This document shows positions 12,470 to 23,361 of a DNA stretch of 64,000 bases, piece after piece (within the stretch, counting starts at the first letter, position 1; each line of letters begins with the position of its first letter). The translations under genes were made by a program, and so were the position numbers. The stretch comes from Gentiana macrophylla (Eukaryota > Streptophyta > Magnoliopsida > Gentianales > Gentianaceae), in the NCBI GenBank assembly GCA_026214975.1, contig JAOBSW010000274.1, positions 1 through 64,000 on the forward strand, given 5' to 3'. The notes under the pieces were generated by a model. The model saw only the letters and a program-made list of their open reading frames with translations. It made no database searches and was not told the DNA's origin.

Positions 12470-13075
12470 TGTACAAATCTAAATTAAATTTAACGGTTAT
12501 AAAAAAAATTTGAAAAAACTAACCAATTTTACTTATAACTAAAACCGAATTGAAGTAAACGATTAAGTCAGAACAACTTCAAATATCGGTCTAGTAATAA
12601 AGTAAATTTGACTATAAAATGGAATTTTTTTTACACTTGTAAAAAAACGAGTTGATTAAAATACAAACCAAATTTATTTATAACTAAAACCGTATTGAAG
12701 TAACGATTAAATCAGAACAACTTCAAAAATCGGTATCGTAAAGTAAATTTGATTGTTGTTTTTAACAACTAAACAAACTTGATTACAAACAAAGAAATGA
12801 GTTCGAGATTAGAGAAGTAGAAGTGTAGAATTGAGAGAGGAGTAGGTGTAAAGAATTTGGAAAATGAATGGGGTATTTATAGGATTTTATAAAATGATTG
12901 GAAAAAAAAGAGCCGTTTGAAATCTTGCCGTTGGAGCCGGTCCGGTTCGTTCCGTACCGGCGGGCCGGTTGAACCGCCGGTTCGGTTCCAGAATACCCAA
13001 ACCGTCCACTAAACCGATGAACCGCCGCTCGGTTACGTTCACGGTTCACGGTTTTTGGCCACCTCTAGGTTGGTC

Positions 13076-13595
13076 GGTCAGGCAAGACCATTTATTTTTA
13101 TTATTATTATTATAATAATTATTATTATATATAAGATATATAATAATAAATCATGAATTCAATAATTTTTTTCACGTGTGACATGCCGCATCTTTTACAT
13201 TTTTATATATGCTTCTCTTCTAATTCAATTGCATGTACTCTACTGTGACCATGGAGTTGACTATGTCACTATATTCGACATTCAGCCTTTAGTGTTTTTA
13301 ATTTACATGTATCAATGCCTCTTTCTGATTCTCTATCTTTGCACTCAAACACTAATTTTTTCCATTTTCTGAATCTTTATCAAAAGTCAATTACATCGAA
13401 TCTCTATTGTCAATATTAATATATCAATATTTTTAGTTTCATCACTCATTTTCACTTGGAGTAACTTTTTTAAGAATTCACTGAGTAACTGAGTGCTATT
13501 TATTTTTGTAAACATATTACAAAACATATATGTATTCTGATATTTGGGACCAACATATAAAACACATAATAATAATTATAATATGAAAAGAAAAA
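13076..13595. other. Non-coding AT-rich spacer
   Basis: No gene seen. The first part, after the hAT target duplication, has a TTATTATTATTA run. The rest is unstructured AT-rich DNA up to the MULE target duplication. Confidence 0.4.
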
Positions 13596-13919
13596 GTGGT
13601 TATTAGTTATAAGGCCGTCGTTAGAGACTTAATGATCATTTAGGACACTCAAAAACTTATTCGGTTATAAGGACATTCTAATTTTTATTCTTCTTTGTCG
13701 AGTGTTTCTTCAATGCGTAGATCTACCAAATGCGTTGCTTGATCTGTTTAATCTCTTATTTTATAGCTTTACATCCGCCGTTGAATGCTTGCACGGCCAT
13801 GGTCGCCGGGATAGCTACCTTCCGAGATGCTTTTGCTTTCTTTGTGGCTTCACCCCATGATGGGGTTTAAATTTTTTTTTTTTTTTGAGGAAGAGGTTTA
13901 ATCTTTAAGTTCATGTGAA

Positions 13920-14936
13920 GTGAAGCGGCGAGAAAACAATGGCTATGGTTCCAGTGAGCCCGCCATCTTCTTACCCACTCCATCACTTCCACTTTCCGCC
14001 CAAAATTATCAATTCCACTACTCAATAAGCTCGCTTATGTATTCTCTTCCTTCTCCACATCTTCCTCTCGCTTATGTCGCCGCACTCCAACGCGCTCAAA
14101 AGGTCTTTTCTTTCCTCATGCGTTTTTGATTTCCCTTTTATTAATAAAAAAATTCTACCCAATTGCGTAAAAAGGAACATCTTCACCTGTTCAAAGTGGG
14201 TTTTATGAAACGAACGCATTCGCATTCTTTCAAGTGAATTTAATCAAGTAACTATTTTTTCCTTCGATTATTGCAGGCTCTGCGCTTGTGTTGCATACTG
14301 GATGAGTGGGAGTTGAATCTCAGTTGCGGTGATTGTGGTTGGATTGTGGAGGTATGATAGGCGATGAGATCTATGCTTAATTCTTCATTTTGTTTGGGTT
14401 GCTTAGTTGTAGAATTTTGACTTGGTCTTTGTTGGGAAATTGTTGTTTGTTGGTTCAAGCCGGCATTGGACTTTGGCTCTGTTATATTGTATTTTTGTGG
14501 TATTTCGTGGTTACTCTAGGCTGATTTTATGTTGGTGTAGAGAGTCGAGTTAGGTTGTTGATTATGGCACTCAATGTTTGGTGTTGTTGGTTACAAGCCT
14601 AATGCTTCATTGTATGCTCTTTTTGCCTCAAAATGGCCTATTTCTTGACTCATTTGAGTCTCTGTAGTTGGTTTTGAGGTTCTTGCCGTTGTTGCCCCAT
14701 GCCTTTGCTTTGCCCTCTTTTCGTGGTCATTTATCTTTTAATCTGATATCTTGTGTCTTTGTTTACCATTGATTTGTGTATCTGCTTCTGAATTAATATT
14801 TTGTTGAATCAATTTGTTTGTGAAGGTCAAAGGCGGTGAGAGAGACTATGAATCGGATGGTGGAGGTGTGGAAGGACATTCCTTATTCATTTGATGAGGC
14901 CTCTGTATCCCTGCGCTCCACAATCTTATTCTAATG
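13920..14936 (+). pseudogene. Captured gene fragment in MULE, TORTIFOLIA1-like exon
   Basis: Exon-like pieces with proper splice signals: an open frame from 13920 to 14102 (donor GTCTTT), then 14277-14351 (after TTGCAG, donor GTATGA, encoding ALRLCCILDEWEL and CGDCGWIVE), then about 14835-14936, encoding AVRETMNRMVEVWKDIPYSF before a stop. The last piece resembles the end of the ARM/HEAT region of TORTIFOLIA1-like microtubule proteins (V-AVRETMN--LE-WK-IP); one extra G lies just before it in GTCAAAGGCGG. The first two exons are not recognised and may come from another gene. The source is inferred from memory of the family. Confidence 0.5.
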
Positions 14937-15002
14937 TTATCATCAACCCCAAGCCCAACCCGACTTCCTCTTTTGCTTTCTTTCATTATGATGACGAGAA
15001 AG

Positions 15003-15590
15003 GAGATCTGATGACATTGATGTGCAAGCGGTGACATTGATAACTTATGCGAGCGATATTGATGTCTCAAGCGGTGATATTGATAACTTATGCAGTGACA
15101 TTGATTTACAAGCGGTGACATTGATGACTTATGCAGTGACATTGATGTCGGTGCGGTGACATTGATGAATGATGCGGGGACATTAAGCTAAACATTCAAG
15201 ATCGTGTTAAAGAATTGAGGATTCCACAATGAATCCAATTATCGGAAGGCACAAACAGCGTGTGGCCATTACAAAGAGTCATAGTGAAGAGTCTTTGTAG
15301 TTTCACCAAACTTGTACTTCTATCCATATTAAAAGCTCCACATTTGGAGAAATGCAAAAAACAAGAGCAGAAATGATCGATGCGATTGTTAGGTTTTATG
15401 CAAATGACATTGACGATTTATGCGGTGACATTGACGATTTATCGCGTAAATGACATTGGCGACTTACGCGGTGACATTGAAGTCGATGCGGGGACATTGG
15501 CGACTTTTGCGGTGACATTGATGTACAAGCGGTGACATTGATGTCACAAGCGGTGACATTGATGACTGTATTTACAATTAGATAATTGAT
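15003..15590. repeat. GTGACATTGATG interspersed repeats in MULE
   Basis: At least 15 degenerate units built on GCGGTGACATTGATG plus a short variable part (ACTTATGC, TACAA, TCACAA), in two blocks around a unique part (15180-15390) that is conserved in the 50.3 kb copy. No coding. They may be internal or subterminal repeats of this MULE family. Confidence 0.75.
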
Positions 15591-15789
15591 GTAATGATAT
15601 TGATGTCACCGCATATACAACTTGATACACACATTTGATAACTTTGTAAAGTAACTTTATTTCTTTGTTATCTTTAAATATTTGATTGATGTTGGTTTAT
15701 TTGATTAATGTTGGTTTAAATTTTCGATAACTTTGTAAATAACTGTATTTCTTTTGTTTTTTTTGGTTTAAATGCATATTTTTACAACC

Positions 15790-16100
15790 AAAGGTATGCA
15801 TAAATTGTTACAATAACACGTCACTGCATAAATCGTTACAATAACACGTCAGTGCATAATTCGATACAATAAGACATCACTGCTTAGATCGCTACAATAA
15901 GAAGTCACTGCATAAATCGCTACAATGAGACGTCATTGCATAAATCGCTACAATGAGATGTCACTGATCAAGGTTGCCAATGGATCGTGGCGGTCAATAC
16001 ATCATGGTAGCCAATGAATCGCGGCGTGAATGCATCGGGGTGGTTAATGGATCCCGTGGTCAATGCATCCGGTAGGTGGTCAATGCATGACGCCGATCAA
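15790..16100. repeat. Second repeat block of the MULE (TGCATAAATCG, GGTCAATGCAT)
   Basis: Five to six units of about 35 bases, CACTGCATAAATCGCTACAATGA, followed by GGTCAATGCATC-like units. The block is repeated nearly unchanged at 51420-51740 in the second MULE. Confidence 0.7.
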
Positions 16101-16264
16101 TATGTCACGTCGATTTTTATGAAGAAAAAATTGATTTTATGAAATTTATTCGGAAAAATATCAAATTTGATTTTAGAATAAAGAAGACGAAAAAAATATG
16201 AATTTTAGTGAAAAAATTATGATGATCCGAGTTTTAGATCAAAATATATGACATTTAGAATATG

Positions 16265-16295
<31 letters not shown>

Positions 16296-16507
16296 CCTGC
16301 GTGAACGTTGGGTTGATTTTTTTTATATTTTTTTTTCTTTCTCCCCCCCTTTGAGCGCTTCTTTTTTTTAATTTTTCCTTTGTTTCCTTTTTTTCCTTCT
16401 TCCTCTTTATCCACTTAAAATTAGAATGTCCTTATAACTAAATAAGATTTCGGAGTGTCCTATTACCCCTAATAAGTTGAAAATCAGTCCTTTTAAATAA
16501 TTGGCCC

Positions 16508-17075
16508 AAGAAAAAAAACCAAATACACCCATATATCCTCAATAAATCACGGAACAAAAATATCCAATGAATATTTTCTAAAAAAAATCCAATAAATACA
16601 AAAGCAAAGCCGAATAGGAAAGTGGAAAAAAAAAAAGCATACAGATGCTATAGTGATGCGGTAGATGTATAGACTAACCTCACAGATTCTTAATTGTCCA
16701 AATCCGTATACAGATTCTAATGCAGTCTTATTTTTGATAAATCTGTAAAGTACAGATTCTACCGTGAGTGTTCTTAGTATTACTTGTATTTTTCTTCTAA
16801 AAAATATTTATTATTTGTATTTCAGAATCAGTTTATCATCGTTGGATCTGGACATAAACAACAAAACTATGTCATGATTTCTGCATTGGTAGGCCAAATT
16901 GGCTTCTGAATATTTTTTTTTACAAAACTGCAGAATTGAGGGTGGGGAGGGGAGGAGGAGGAGGCCATAGTCACTTGTTGGGGTCCGGCCCCGCTGTCAA
17001 ATTACCTAAAACTATATGCTGCAAGATTATCTCTTAAATGTCTAACTTCATTAAGTAACTACCAACAATTACTAG
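16508..17075. other. Non-coding spacer
   Basis: No gene seen. Several copies of ACAGATTCTA lie at 16650-16770. A short GC-rich purine stretch, GGGGAGGGGAGGAGGAGGAGG, occurs near 16945. Confidence 0.35.
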
Positions 17076-17347
17076 CTACATCTGTCCCAAAATATAAATT
17101 AATTTAGTTTTTTTGTAGTGTCATAATATAAGTCATTTAAAAATCCAATTAAACATTTATTACATTTTTTCCTTTTACTCTCATTTATTATATACTCACC
17201 AACTTTTCATTACTTTGTATTAATAATAGTCAAATGTCATTTTAGATTTTTTTTTTCCTTTAAAATTAATGGCACATAATCAATTTAGCGAATATTCTTA
17301 ATCTGTGTGAAAAAATCCAAACGGATTTACATTTCGGGACGGAGGTA
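17076..17347. mobile_element. Stowaway-like MITE
   Basis: Inverted ends CTACATCTGTCCCAAAATA and the complement of TACCTCCGTCCCGAAATG, about 270 bases, same end type as the nest at 6.6-7.5 kb. Confidence 0.7.
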
Positions 17348-17350
17348 ATA

Positions 17351-17705
17351 CTCCCTTCGATTTTTTAACTGTCGCATAGATACGATTCACACAGATTAAG
17401 AAAATAATTAATATGTCTAAAATAGAGTATAAAACGACTAAGTTGTCCTTTGATTTTTTGAAAATATGCACACCCACTAAATGTTGATTATTTTTTATTA
17501 ATTTGTGTAATATATTGGAATGTGTATATGCATGGATAATAATGCTGCAATTGACTTTTAGAGTTTTTATTATTAGGATATCATTTTTATTGTAGATGTA
17601 AATATTTTGTTTATATATTATAATTAAATTGAGTGGTAAAGGTGGAAAAAAAAAATAAATATTACATTAACATTGAAAAATAACAGTAAAAAAAGCCGGA
17701 GGGAG
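17351..17705. mobile_element. Second MITE, head to tail with the first
   Basis: Inverted ends CTCCCTTCGATTTTTTAACTG and the complement of CTCCCTCCGGCTTTTTTACTG, flanked by TA. It abuts the previous MITE within a few bases, and together they interrupt the repeat shared with 7.5 kb. Confidence 0.7.
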
Positions 17706-17707
17706 TA

Positions 17708-18566
17708 CTAGTTATTGTGTTACTTGCTCTGTCAAATTTTATCCTTTTTTTACTCCAACATCTTTTGATATGTCATTTTACTAGATCAACATAACTACAA
17801 AGATAGTTTCTAACGGTTTATATTTAAAAAAAAAACACTTTTTCTCATCCTTGTTTGACCTAAAATAATTACTTATGATAATGTTTCTTCCTATTTTCTA
17901 ACGTGAGATATTACAGATCTCCTCATCTGTGGTTCCTCAAGCGAGTATGTTGTTTTTTTTCATTACTTCAAAACGACATCGTTTTGAACACTAGTAAAAA
18001 AATAGAAAAACAAATTTATGGTTGGATCTTCGTCGCCATCGATCCAAATTCCCTCTAGACGCTGCGTGCATCATATTGATATTGTTTGACACCTACAGTT
18101 ATACGGTCATTGCGTTAAGTAAAAAAATTACACTAATATAGTATAATTATACTCTTAGAAGTTAGAACACTCGATCAGATTACATTAACATTATCTATAT
18201 TATAATTTTAAATACATATTTTTCTTCCTTAAAAAATACATGTTTTTTTCTAGTTTACAGTATCTCTATCAATGATAAATGAATCTGATTCTCTATTTTA
18301 CATAATGTCATAGATATAAAGCAGAATTTATAGAATCTGGATGAATGTTGTAGATGTAAAAGTAATTTTACAGAATTTGTATTTAAAAAAATAGAGTATA
18401 TTTTTTTTTTAAATCTGAATGTTGAAATGTTTAAATTACGATTTTTATTTATTTACGATATCTACGGCAAGTGCTTTATTATTAAACGCAGCGTGTTTTA
18501 ATCTTCATTGGAGATTTGTGTCACACAATATGCGTGATTAATTTATTAAGCTCAATCTATATATAA
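17708..18566. other. Non-coding AT-rich spacer
   Basis: No gene seen. Bases 18270-18440 resemble 6530-6650. Nothing else recognisable. Confidence 0.35.
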
Positions 18567-18912
18567 GGGGTTTTATTGACATTCCCATTTTTACTACTGA
18601 CACTCTATTACTCTCGGCATCAAAAAAAATTAATTCGGCACCACGATTATTTTTAATGAACACAACGTCAGTGGCACTGACGTTGCTATTGAAAATCAAA
18701 GTCAGTAACACTAACGTTGCTGTTCAAAACCAAAGTTAGTGGCACCGACATTTACGTTATAAAAGTGTCACTACTTGGTTAAATCGACCCCATCGACGTT
18801 CATATCGAAAAAAAGAACGCCGTTGACGCTTAACGCTTTTAGTGTGGTGCCGGAAGTAAAAACAAAAATATTTGTGGTGCCGAAAGTAAAAGTGGAGGTG
18901 CCAATAAAACTA
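18567..18912. mobile_element. Hairpin MITE of the AACGTCAG family
   Basis: Inverted ends GTTTTATTGACATTCCC and the complement of GTTTTATTGGCACCTCC; these resemble the ends of the MITE at 8314. The core carries a near-perfect palindrome, AACGTCAGTGGCACTGACGTT, and two decayed copies of it. No coding. Confidence 0.65.
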
Positions 18913-20884
18913 GTTTATATATATCATCATAAATATTCCACCAGAAAAGTGTATTCAACTTTTTAGTTTAACCTTTTATTTCACATCGTATAATTAAGTT
19001 TATTTAGTGTATTATTGGTGCTCAATTATTTTGTGAACCGACCTAATCGACATGAACTGAACCATAAAAATGATTTTAGTAAACCGTAAATCAAATTAAA
19101 CTGATGCAAAACGGGCTGGTTTTAGGTTTCCGTAGTTTGGGCGCCCCGGGAAGTGTAACGCCCGCTCCGGATACTGAGCCCTTATCCGGAAGAAGCGTTC
19201 ACGCGTATAGCATTAAATAAATCTAATATTATACGCAAGCCTCTACGTCATCGTATCAAATAAAAGCAAACGGAAGCTAAAAGACTCGGGTAAAACATAA
19301 ATGCTACTAAGAAAGAAATTAACCATACTAAAGATGGATACTTAAATTACAACGACGAAAAACCTAAAGCCTTATACAATACGAGGTCTTAAAAGTAGAA
19401 ATACAATAAGTCTAAGAATAATAAATACAACTAGTCTAGTACAACCTTTACAAAGAAAAGGAACTAGAAACTTCGTCAAGACTTCAAAGCCTCCAAAAGT
19501 CGTCATCTACCTGATCAACATGTTCGTCTTCTCACCCCACAATGCATACAAAAGAAAATGCAAATGAGGCAAGTACAAAGTACTTAGTAAAAGTGAGAAA
19601 CTAATAAATAACCAAGTTAAACAACGAAAGGGTATTATTATGATTATTAATTATCTTTATGAGACCGACTCAATCTAGGGTTCAATCTATGCTCATCGAC
19701 ATGTCATGACTAAACATTTCTAGCTTAGCTTATCTTGGTTACATCATTACTCAAGGACACAATGCATGGTGAAAATTCCACCACGAGATATACTTGCCAA
19801 CTACGGTGATTAGCACCGGTAGTCCTGGGATCTCTCCGGTATGCATATACGTTCGATGGATTTCCTCCACTACCCTTCAACCTTTTGAGCCAGTAGCGTT
19901 GTCCACCTTTTATGAACGTATCACATCGCTGATTTGAATCAGTGCCTGACCGAGAATAAGTGACGTTTTAGCTTTTACTACACTTATGTAATTATTATGG
20001 TGAATTAACTAGCCACCTAAGTGTTTTCAAGATGAAATCTCACCTTAACAACTATACTCCCTCACTTAGACAGCTAGACATCACATCCTATCAATTACAC
20101 AGACATTGATGAATGCTAATTCATCAAAGCACAAGCCTTTTCATGCTCTTCCGACGGATCCGAACTTCAACTCCCTTTAAGAGTACATTCGGTGTTTTAA
20201 CTGAACGAATCAGAAGTTCAATCGAAGCTTGTTTATGTTTAATTAATGTTGTTGAATCAAAAAAAATTAGAAATCTAAAACTCAACACAAATATACCAAA
20301 AATATCACAACTCAATAATTACAATTTAGCATGAATTCTATCACCAAATAACACCAAGACTCACCAAAACTCAACCTATCGTTATAAAACTATAATTACT
20401 CATTAGGAAGAGCCTCTTACCTTAATTTCCAGCAAAACCGAAAGCAAAACGTCAAGCAAATGCAACAATTGTTGATCCTCAACCCCAAAACCTATTTGAT
20501 CAACGAGAAACCCTAAAATCCTATTTCTTTGCAGAAAACAGAAACTGAAAAAGTCCATAAAACTGCAGATTACCTGGATTAACTGCTGCATAACTATTTT
20601 TAGAATGATCTACGCTCCAAGACGATCGTTTCGACTACTCATGGCTGAAAAACAGAGTTACGGATTGAAAGATACGAATTTTTCAAGAATCGAACTCTAC
20701 GAATACCGAAAACTAGGGCTAAACTGAAAACTTATGAAATTGAGAGATGTTATTTTCCAATGTTGCGTCTCCTCGCGATGATCACTTTTCTCTCTGCGGC
20801 ATCTTGAGCGGATGAACGGATTGGTCGCACGGTTGAAGATTACGTTCTCCTTTTTTCTCGGCATCTTCATAACAACGCTTGATA

Positions 20885-21345
20885 GGAGTCAATAGAACAT
20901 TAAGCGAACAGAGCCGCTCGTGAACAAGCTCGTGTTCGGCTCGTTAGTGTTCGTGATCGTTTTTCGTTTAGCTTAACGAGCGAGCTCGAACATGATTGTA
21001 GGCTCGTTTACTTAACGAGCCGAGCTCGAGCTTGGTTCATGAGCGTTCGATTATGTTCGCGAACATGCTTATTGTTCACGAACATACTTATATAATGTTC
21101 GCGAACATGCTTATATGCTTATAATATATGTCTAACGAACCGAACTCGAGGCGAATTCGAGGCCAAAGTCGAGCCAAAAAAAAAAATATGTCTAACGAGC
21201 CGAGCTCGAAGCGGTTTATGTTTTAAGCGAGCCGAGCTCGAAGCAGAATTTTTGTTCGTTTAACAAACGAACGAGCTCGAACGAGCTCATGAGCTTAACG
21301 AGCTCGAGTTTGAGCGACCAATACTCGGCTCGGCTCGGCTCGTTG
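20885..21345. mobile_element. hAT-like nonautonomous element, GAGCCGAGCTCGAG-rich
   Basis: Dense repeats of CGAGCCGAGCTCGA and its complement across 450 bases, with TTCGTGAACA motifs. A similar element with clear TAGGG/CCCTA ends lies at 52672-53155. Precise ends are not resolved here. No coding. Confidence 0.5.
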
Positions 21346-23125
21346 CGACTCTCTGTGAGTCAACTTCACTGCACTTTTGTATGTGATCTAGCCCCCGTTT
21401 ATCACTTTATTGGCATATTTTGGGTAGATATACACCTTTTTGAGAGTAATATCGAGATTTATATGTACGGGGAGTTAAACTATCACATCGATAGTAAACT
21501 CCGCCTTTTTAGCGATATTTATCTCATTTCCGAGCACTTTTGTCTTGCGGAATTATGCGTGGTGTTTTTGTCAGTGTGTTTATTGCAGGACTTAGGTGAC
21601 TCGAGGACCCGGAAGGCGATGTTTTAGACTATGAGACATGTTCGTGGCCCGAGAGTTGGATGATAGTGGAAGAAAAGCCAATTTTGGAGTGGAAGCAAGC
21701 CAGACGGGCGTTTGGCCAAACTCCAGACGGGCGTCCGCAGGAAGGCCACCTTGAACGGGCGTTTGGCAAAGTCAGACGGGCGTCCACAGAGTTAATACAT
21801 CATTCAGAAAGTTATGTTTTTTCAGCTGGACGGGCGTCCAAATGACCCCCAGACGGGCGTTTGAGTAGGTTCAGCCCGATTCAAAGAGCTCATACAACAC
21901 AGACGAGCGTCCAGGGTTTCCAGACGGGCGTTTGGCCCCCAAGTCATGATTCCCCAAACGGGCGTTCAGAGGAATGTGAACGCCCGTCCACTAAAGACGA
22001 AACCCTAATATCTTCATGTTCTCCAGGAAGATGGGCGTCTGACATGACCTGGACGGGCGTTCGGGACCGATAGTAGCAGAATTTCGACCTACTCTATAAA
22101 TACGCAGCTCATTCAACCCCATATCATACTTGGCCGACTTTAGACTTTTCTTAGGCGATTTTAGTGTAGTTTTATCACCCTTTGATCCCTTGATCCCATA
22201 AATTACATCCTTTGATTCTACACAACTTTGATAGCTTAGATTTACTTTTCAAGAACAAAGATTCGACTTTTGGATCGCTTTTCTCTTTGGTATTTTCTCG
22301 AATCGATTTTACGCAAATTATATGGTAATGACTTCTCTTTTATTTATTGTATTTAGTTCAATTTCCGTTCTTTATTCCGTTATTAGCATAATTATGAATA
22401 GCTAAATTCATGTGTAGTCGAATTATGTGAAAGCGAGCGAAAACCCTAAGGGGGATGAGATTGGGAGTTGTGTAGTGCGTAACTTATTGTTTAAACGATT
22501 AATCCACGCCCTAAAACTTATTTTAACGTCTTTGAATTAGATTGATCACCTAGTTCTTTGTCACACACATCGAACTTATAGATGTATTTTGCGGTGAGAT
22601 GTGGGATTAGGGGTTTTAGGATCGTTGCATAGATTCGGCCTAGTTGTTAGGTCCGTTTCCAATATAGAGGTTTGTCATCGTTGTTCGAGCAACTCAGCAC
22701 GTAATCATGTTAGGTTGATCGGTTTTACGAAGGAGAATTAATTAACTTCACATAGGGTGGTTAGATCGAGTTGTTCGGTCTAATCGCTAGAATTAGGAGT
22801 TGGCACCCGTGGATGTCGTCTAATTACATTGGATAGGTAGGTCGGTTAAGACACGCTCCTGTTAAGTCCTTCCCAGGGGTAAAAGTATTTCGTGGGATCA
22901 TAGTTCGACTATACCCTTTAATACCTGAAGTAAACTCATTAGTTTAATCTTTACTTTTGCATTAGTATAATACTCTCCACCATTATTTTGACCTGAACTA
23001 AGTGTTAAGTCGACTTTGGTACTTGAACATTACTCCCTGTGGATTCGACCTTGAGACCACTATACTACCGTTGACCCGATACTCTGTCGGTTAAAGTTAG
23101 CGGTTAGTTATTTTGCTATCACTTC
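21346..23125 (+). mobile_element. Tat/Athila-type gypsy LTR
   Basis: The right part carries TACTCCCTGTGGATTCGACC and then a TTAGTTATTTTGCTATCA end, a signature of Tat/Athila/Ogre LTRs. A TATA-like CTCTATAAATACG lies at 22095. No coding region of the element is present, so it is a solo LTR or fragment. The left boundary is uncertain. Confidence 0.6.
21701..22070. repeat. GACGGGCGT minisatellite in the Tat-like LTR
   Basis: About 13 degenerate copies of CAGACGGGCGTTTGG / GACGGGCGTCC, in both orders, spaced 15-50 bases apart. They sit upstream of the TATA-like box of the LTR. Confidence 0.75.
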
Positions 23126-23361
23126 TCCTTCAGATTGCCGTTGCATCTTTTTTTTTCTTTTTCTGAATTTGCGTGACATAATAAGAGTGGATTTTGGCTA
23201 TTATCTTCCTTAAATAGCTATTAATTAAATCTATTAATTGAATAACAAAATCCCTTAATTAAATCCTTTTTAATTAAGTAAAAAAGAACAAATAATAATT
23301 AGGTCATAGTGATTAAACCCAATTACTATTTTACCCTTTTATGAAAAGTCGGGATGTTACA

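Larger units (their letters stand above)
7683..13067 (-). mobile_element. hAT (Ac-type) DNA transposon, 5.4 kb, decayed
   Basis: Flanked by a perfect 8 bp target duplication GGTTGGTC (7675-7682 and 13068-13075). Inverted ends are TAAACATGGCCAAATGC on the left and TAGAGGTGGCCAAAAACC read inward from the right, followed on both sides by subterminal GAACCG / CGGTTC motifs. It contains a minus-strand Ac-type transposase pseudogene and a long T-rich repeat block on the left. An 8 bp duplication, these ends and a BED finger together fix the superfamily. The transposase is broken, so the copy is no longer autonomous. Confidence 0.92.
13596..16507. mobile_element. MULE with captured host exons (Pack-MULE), copy 1
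   Basis: Long inverted ends of about 90 bases: left GTGGTTATTAGTTATAAGG, right (read inward) GGGCCAATTATTTAAAAGG, both continuing to TAGGACACTC and TTATAAGGACATTCTAAT. A-rich flanks AAAGAAAAA and AAGAAAAAA are compatible with an imperfect 9 bp duplication. The interior holds spliced host-like exons (13920-14935) and GTGACATTGATG repeats, and no transposase. A shorter homologous copy lies at 50319-52121. Confidence 0.8.
19154..23361 (-). mobile_element. Ty3/gypsy 3' LTR (family A), interrupted by nested elements
   Basis: On the minus strand it starts TGTAACATCCCGACTTTTCAT at 23361 and ends CGGGCGTTACA at 19154, as does the solo LTR at 1845-3960. Just outside its start (23362-23400) is a polypurine tract and the complement of TCGTCCTCGAAAC, the signature before a chromovirus 3' LTR. 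About 2.2 kb of younger DNA (20885-about 23125) splits it: a hAT-like element and a Tat/Athila-like LTR. Without these it would be close to 2 kb, like copy 1. Confidence 0.75.
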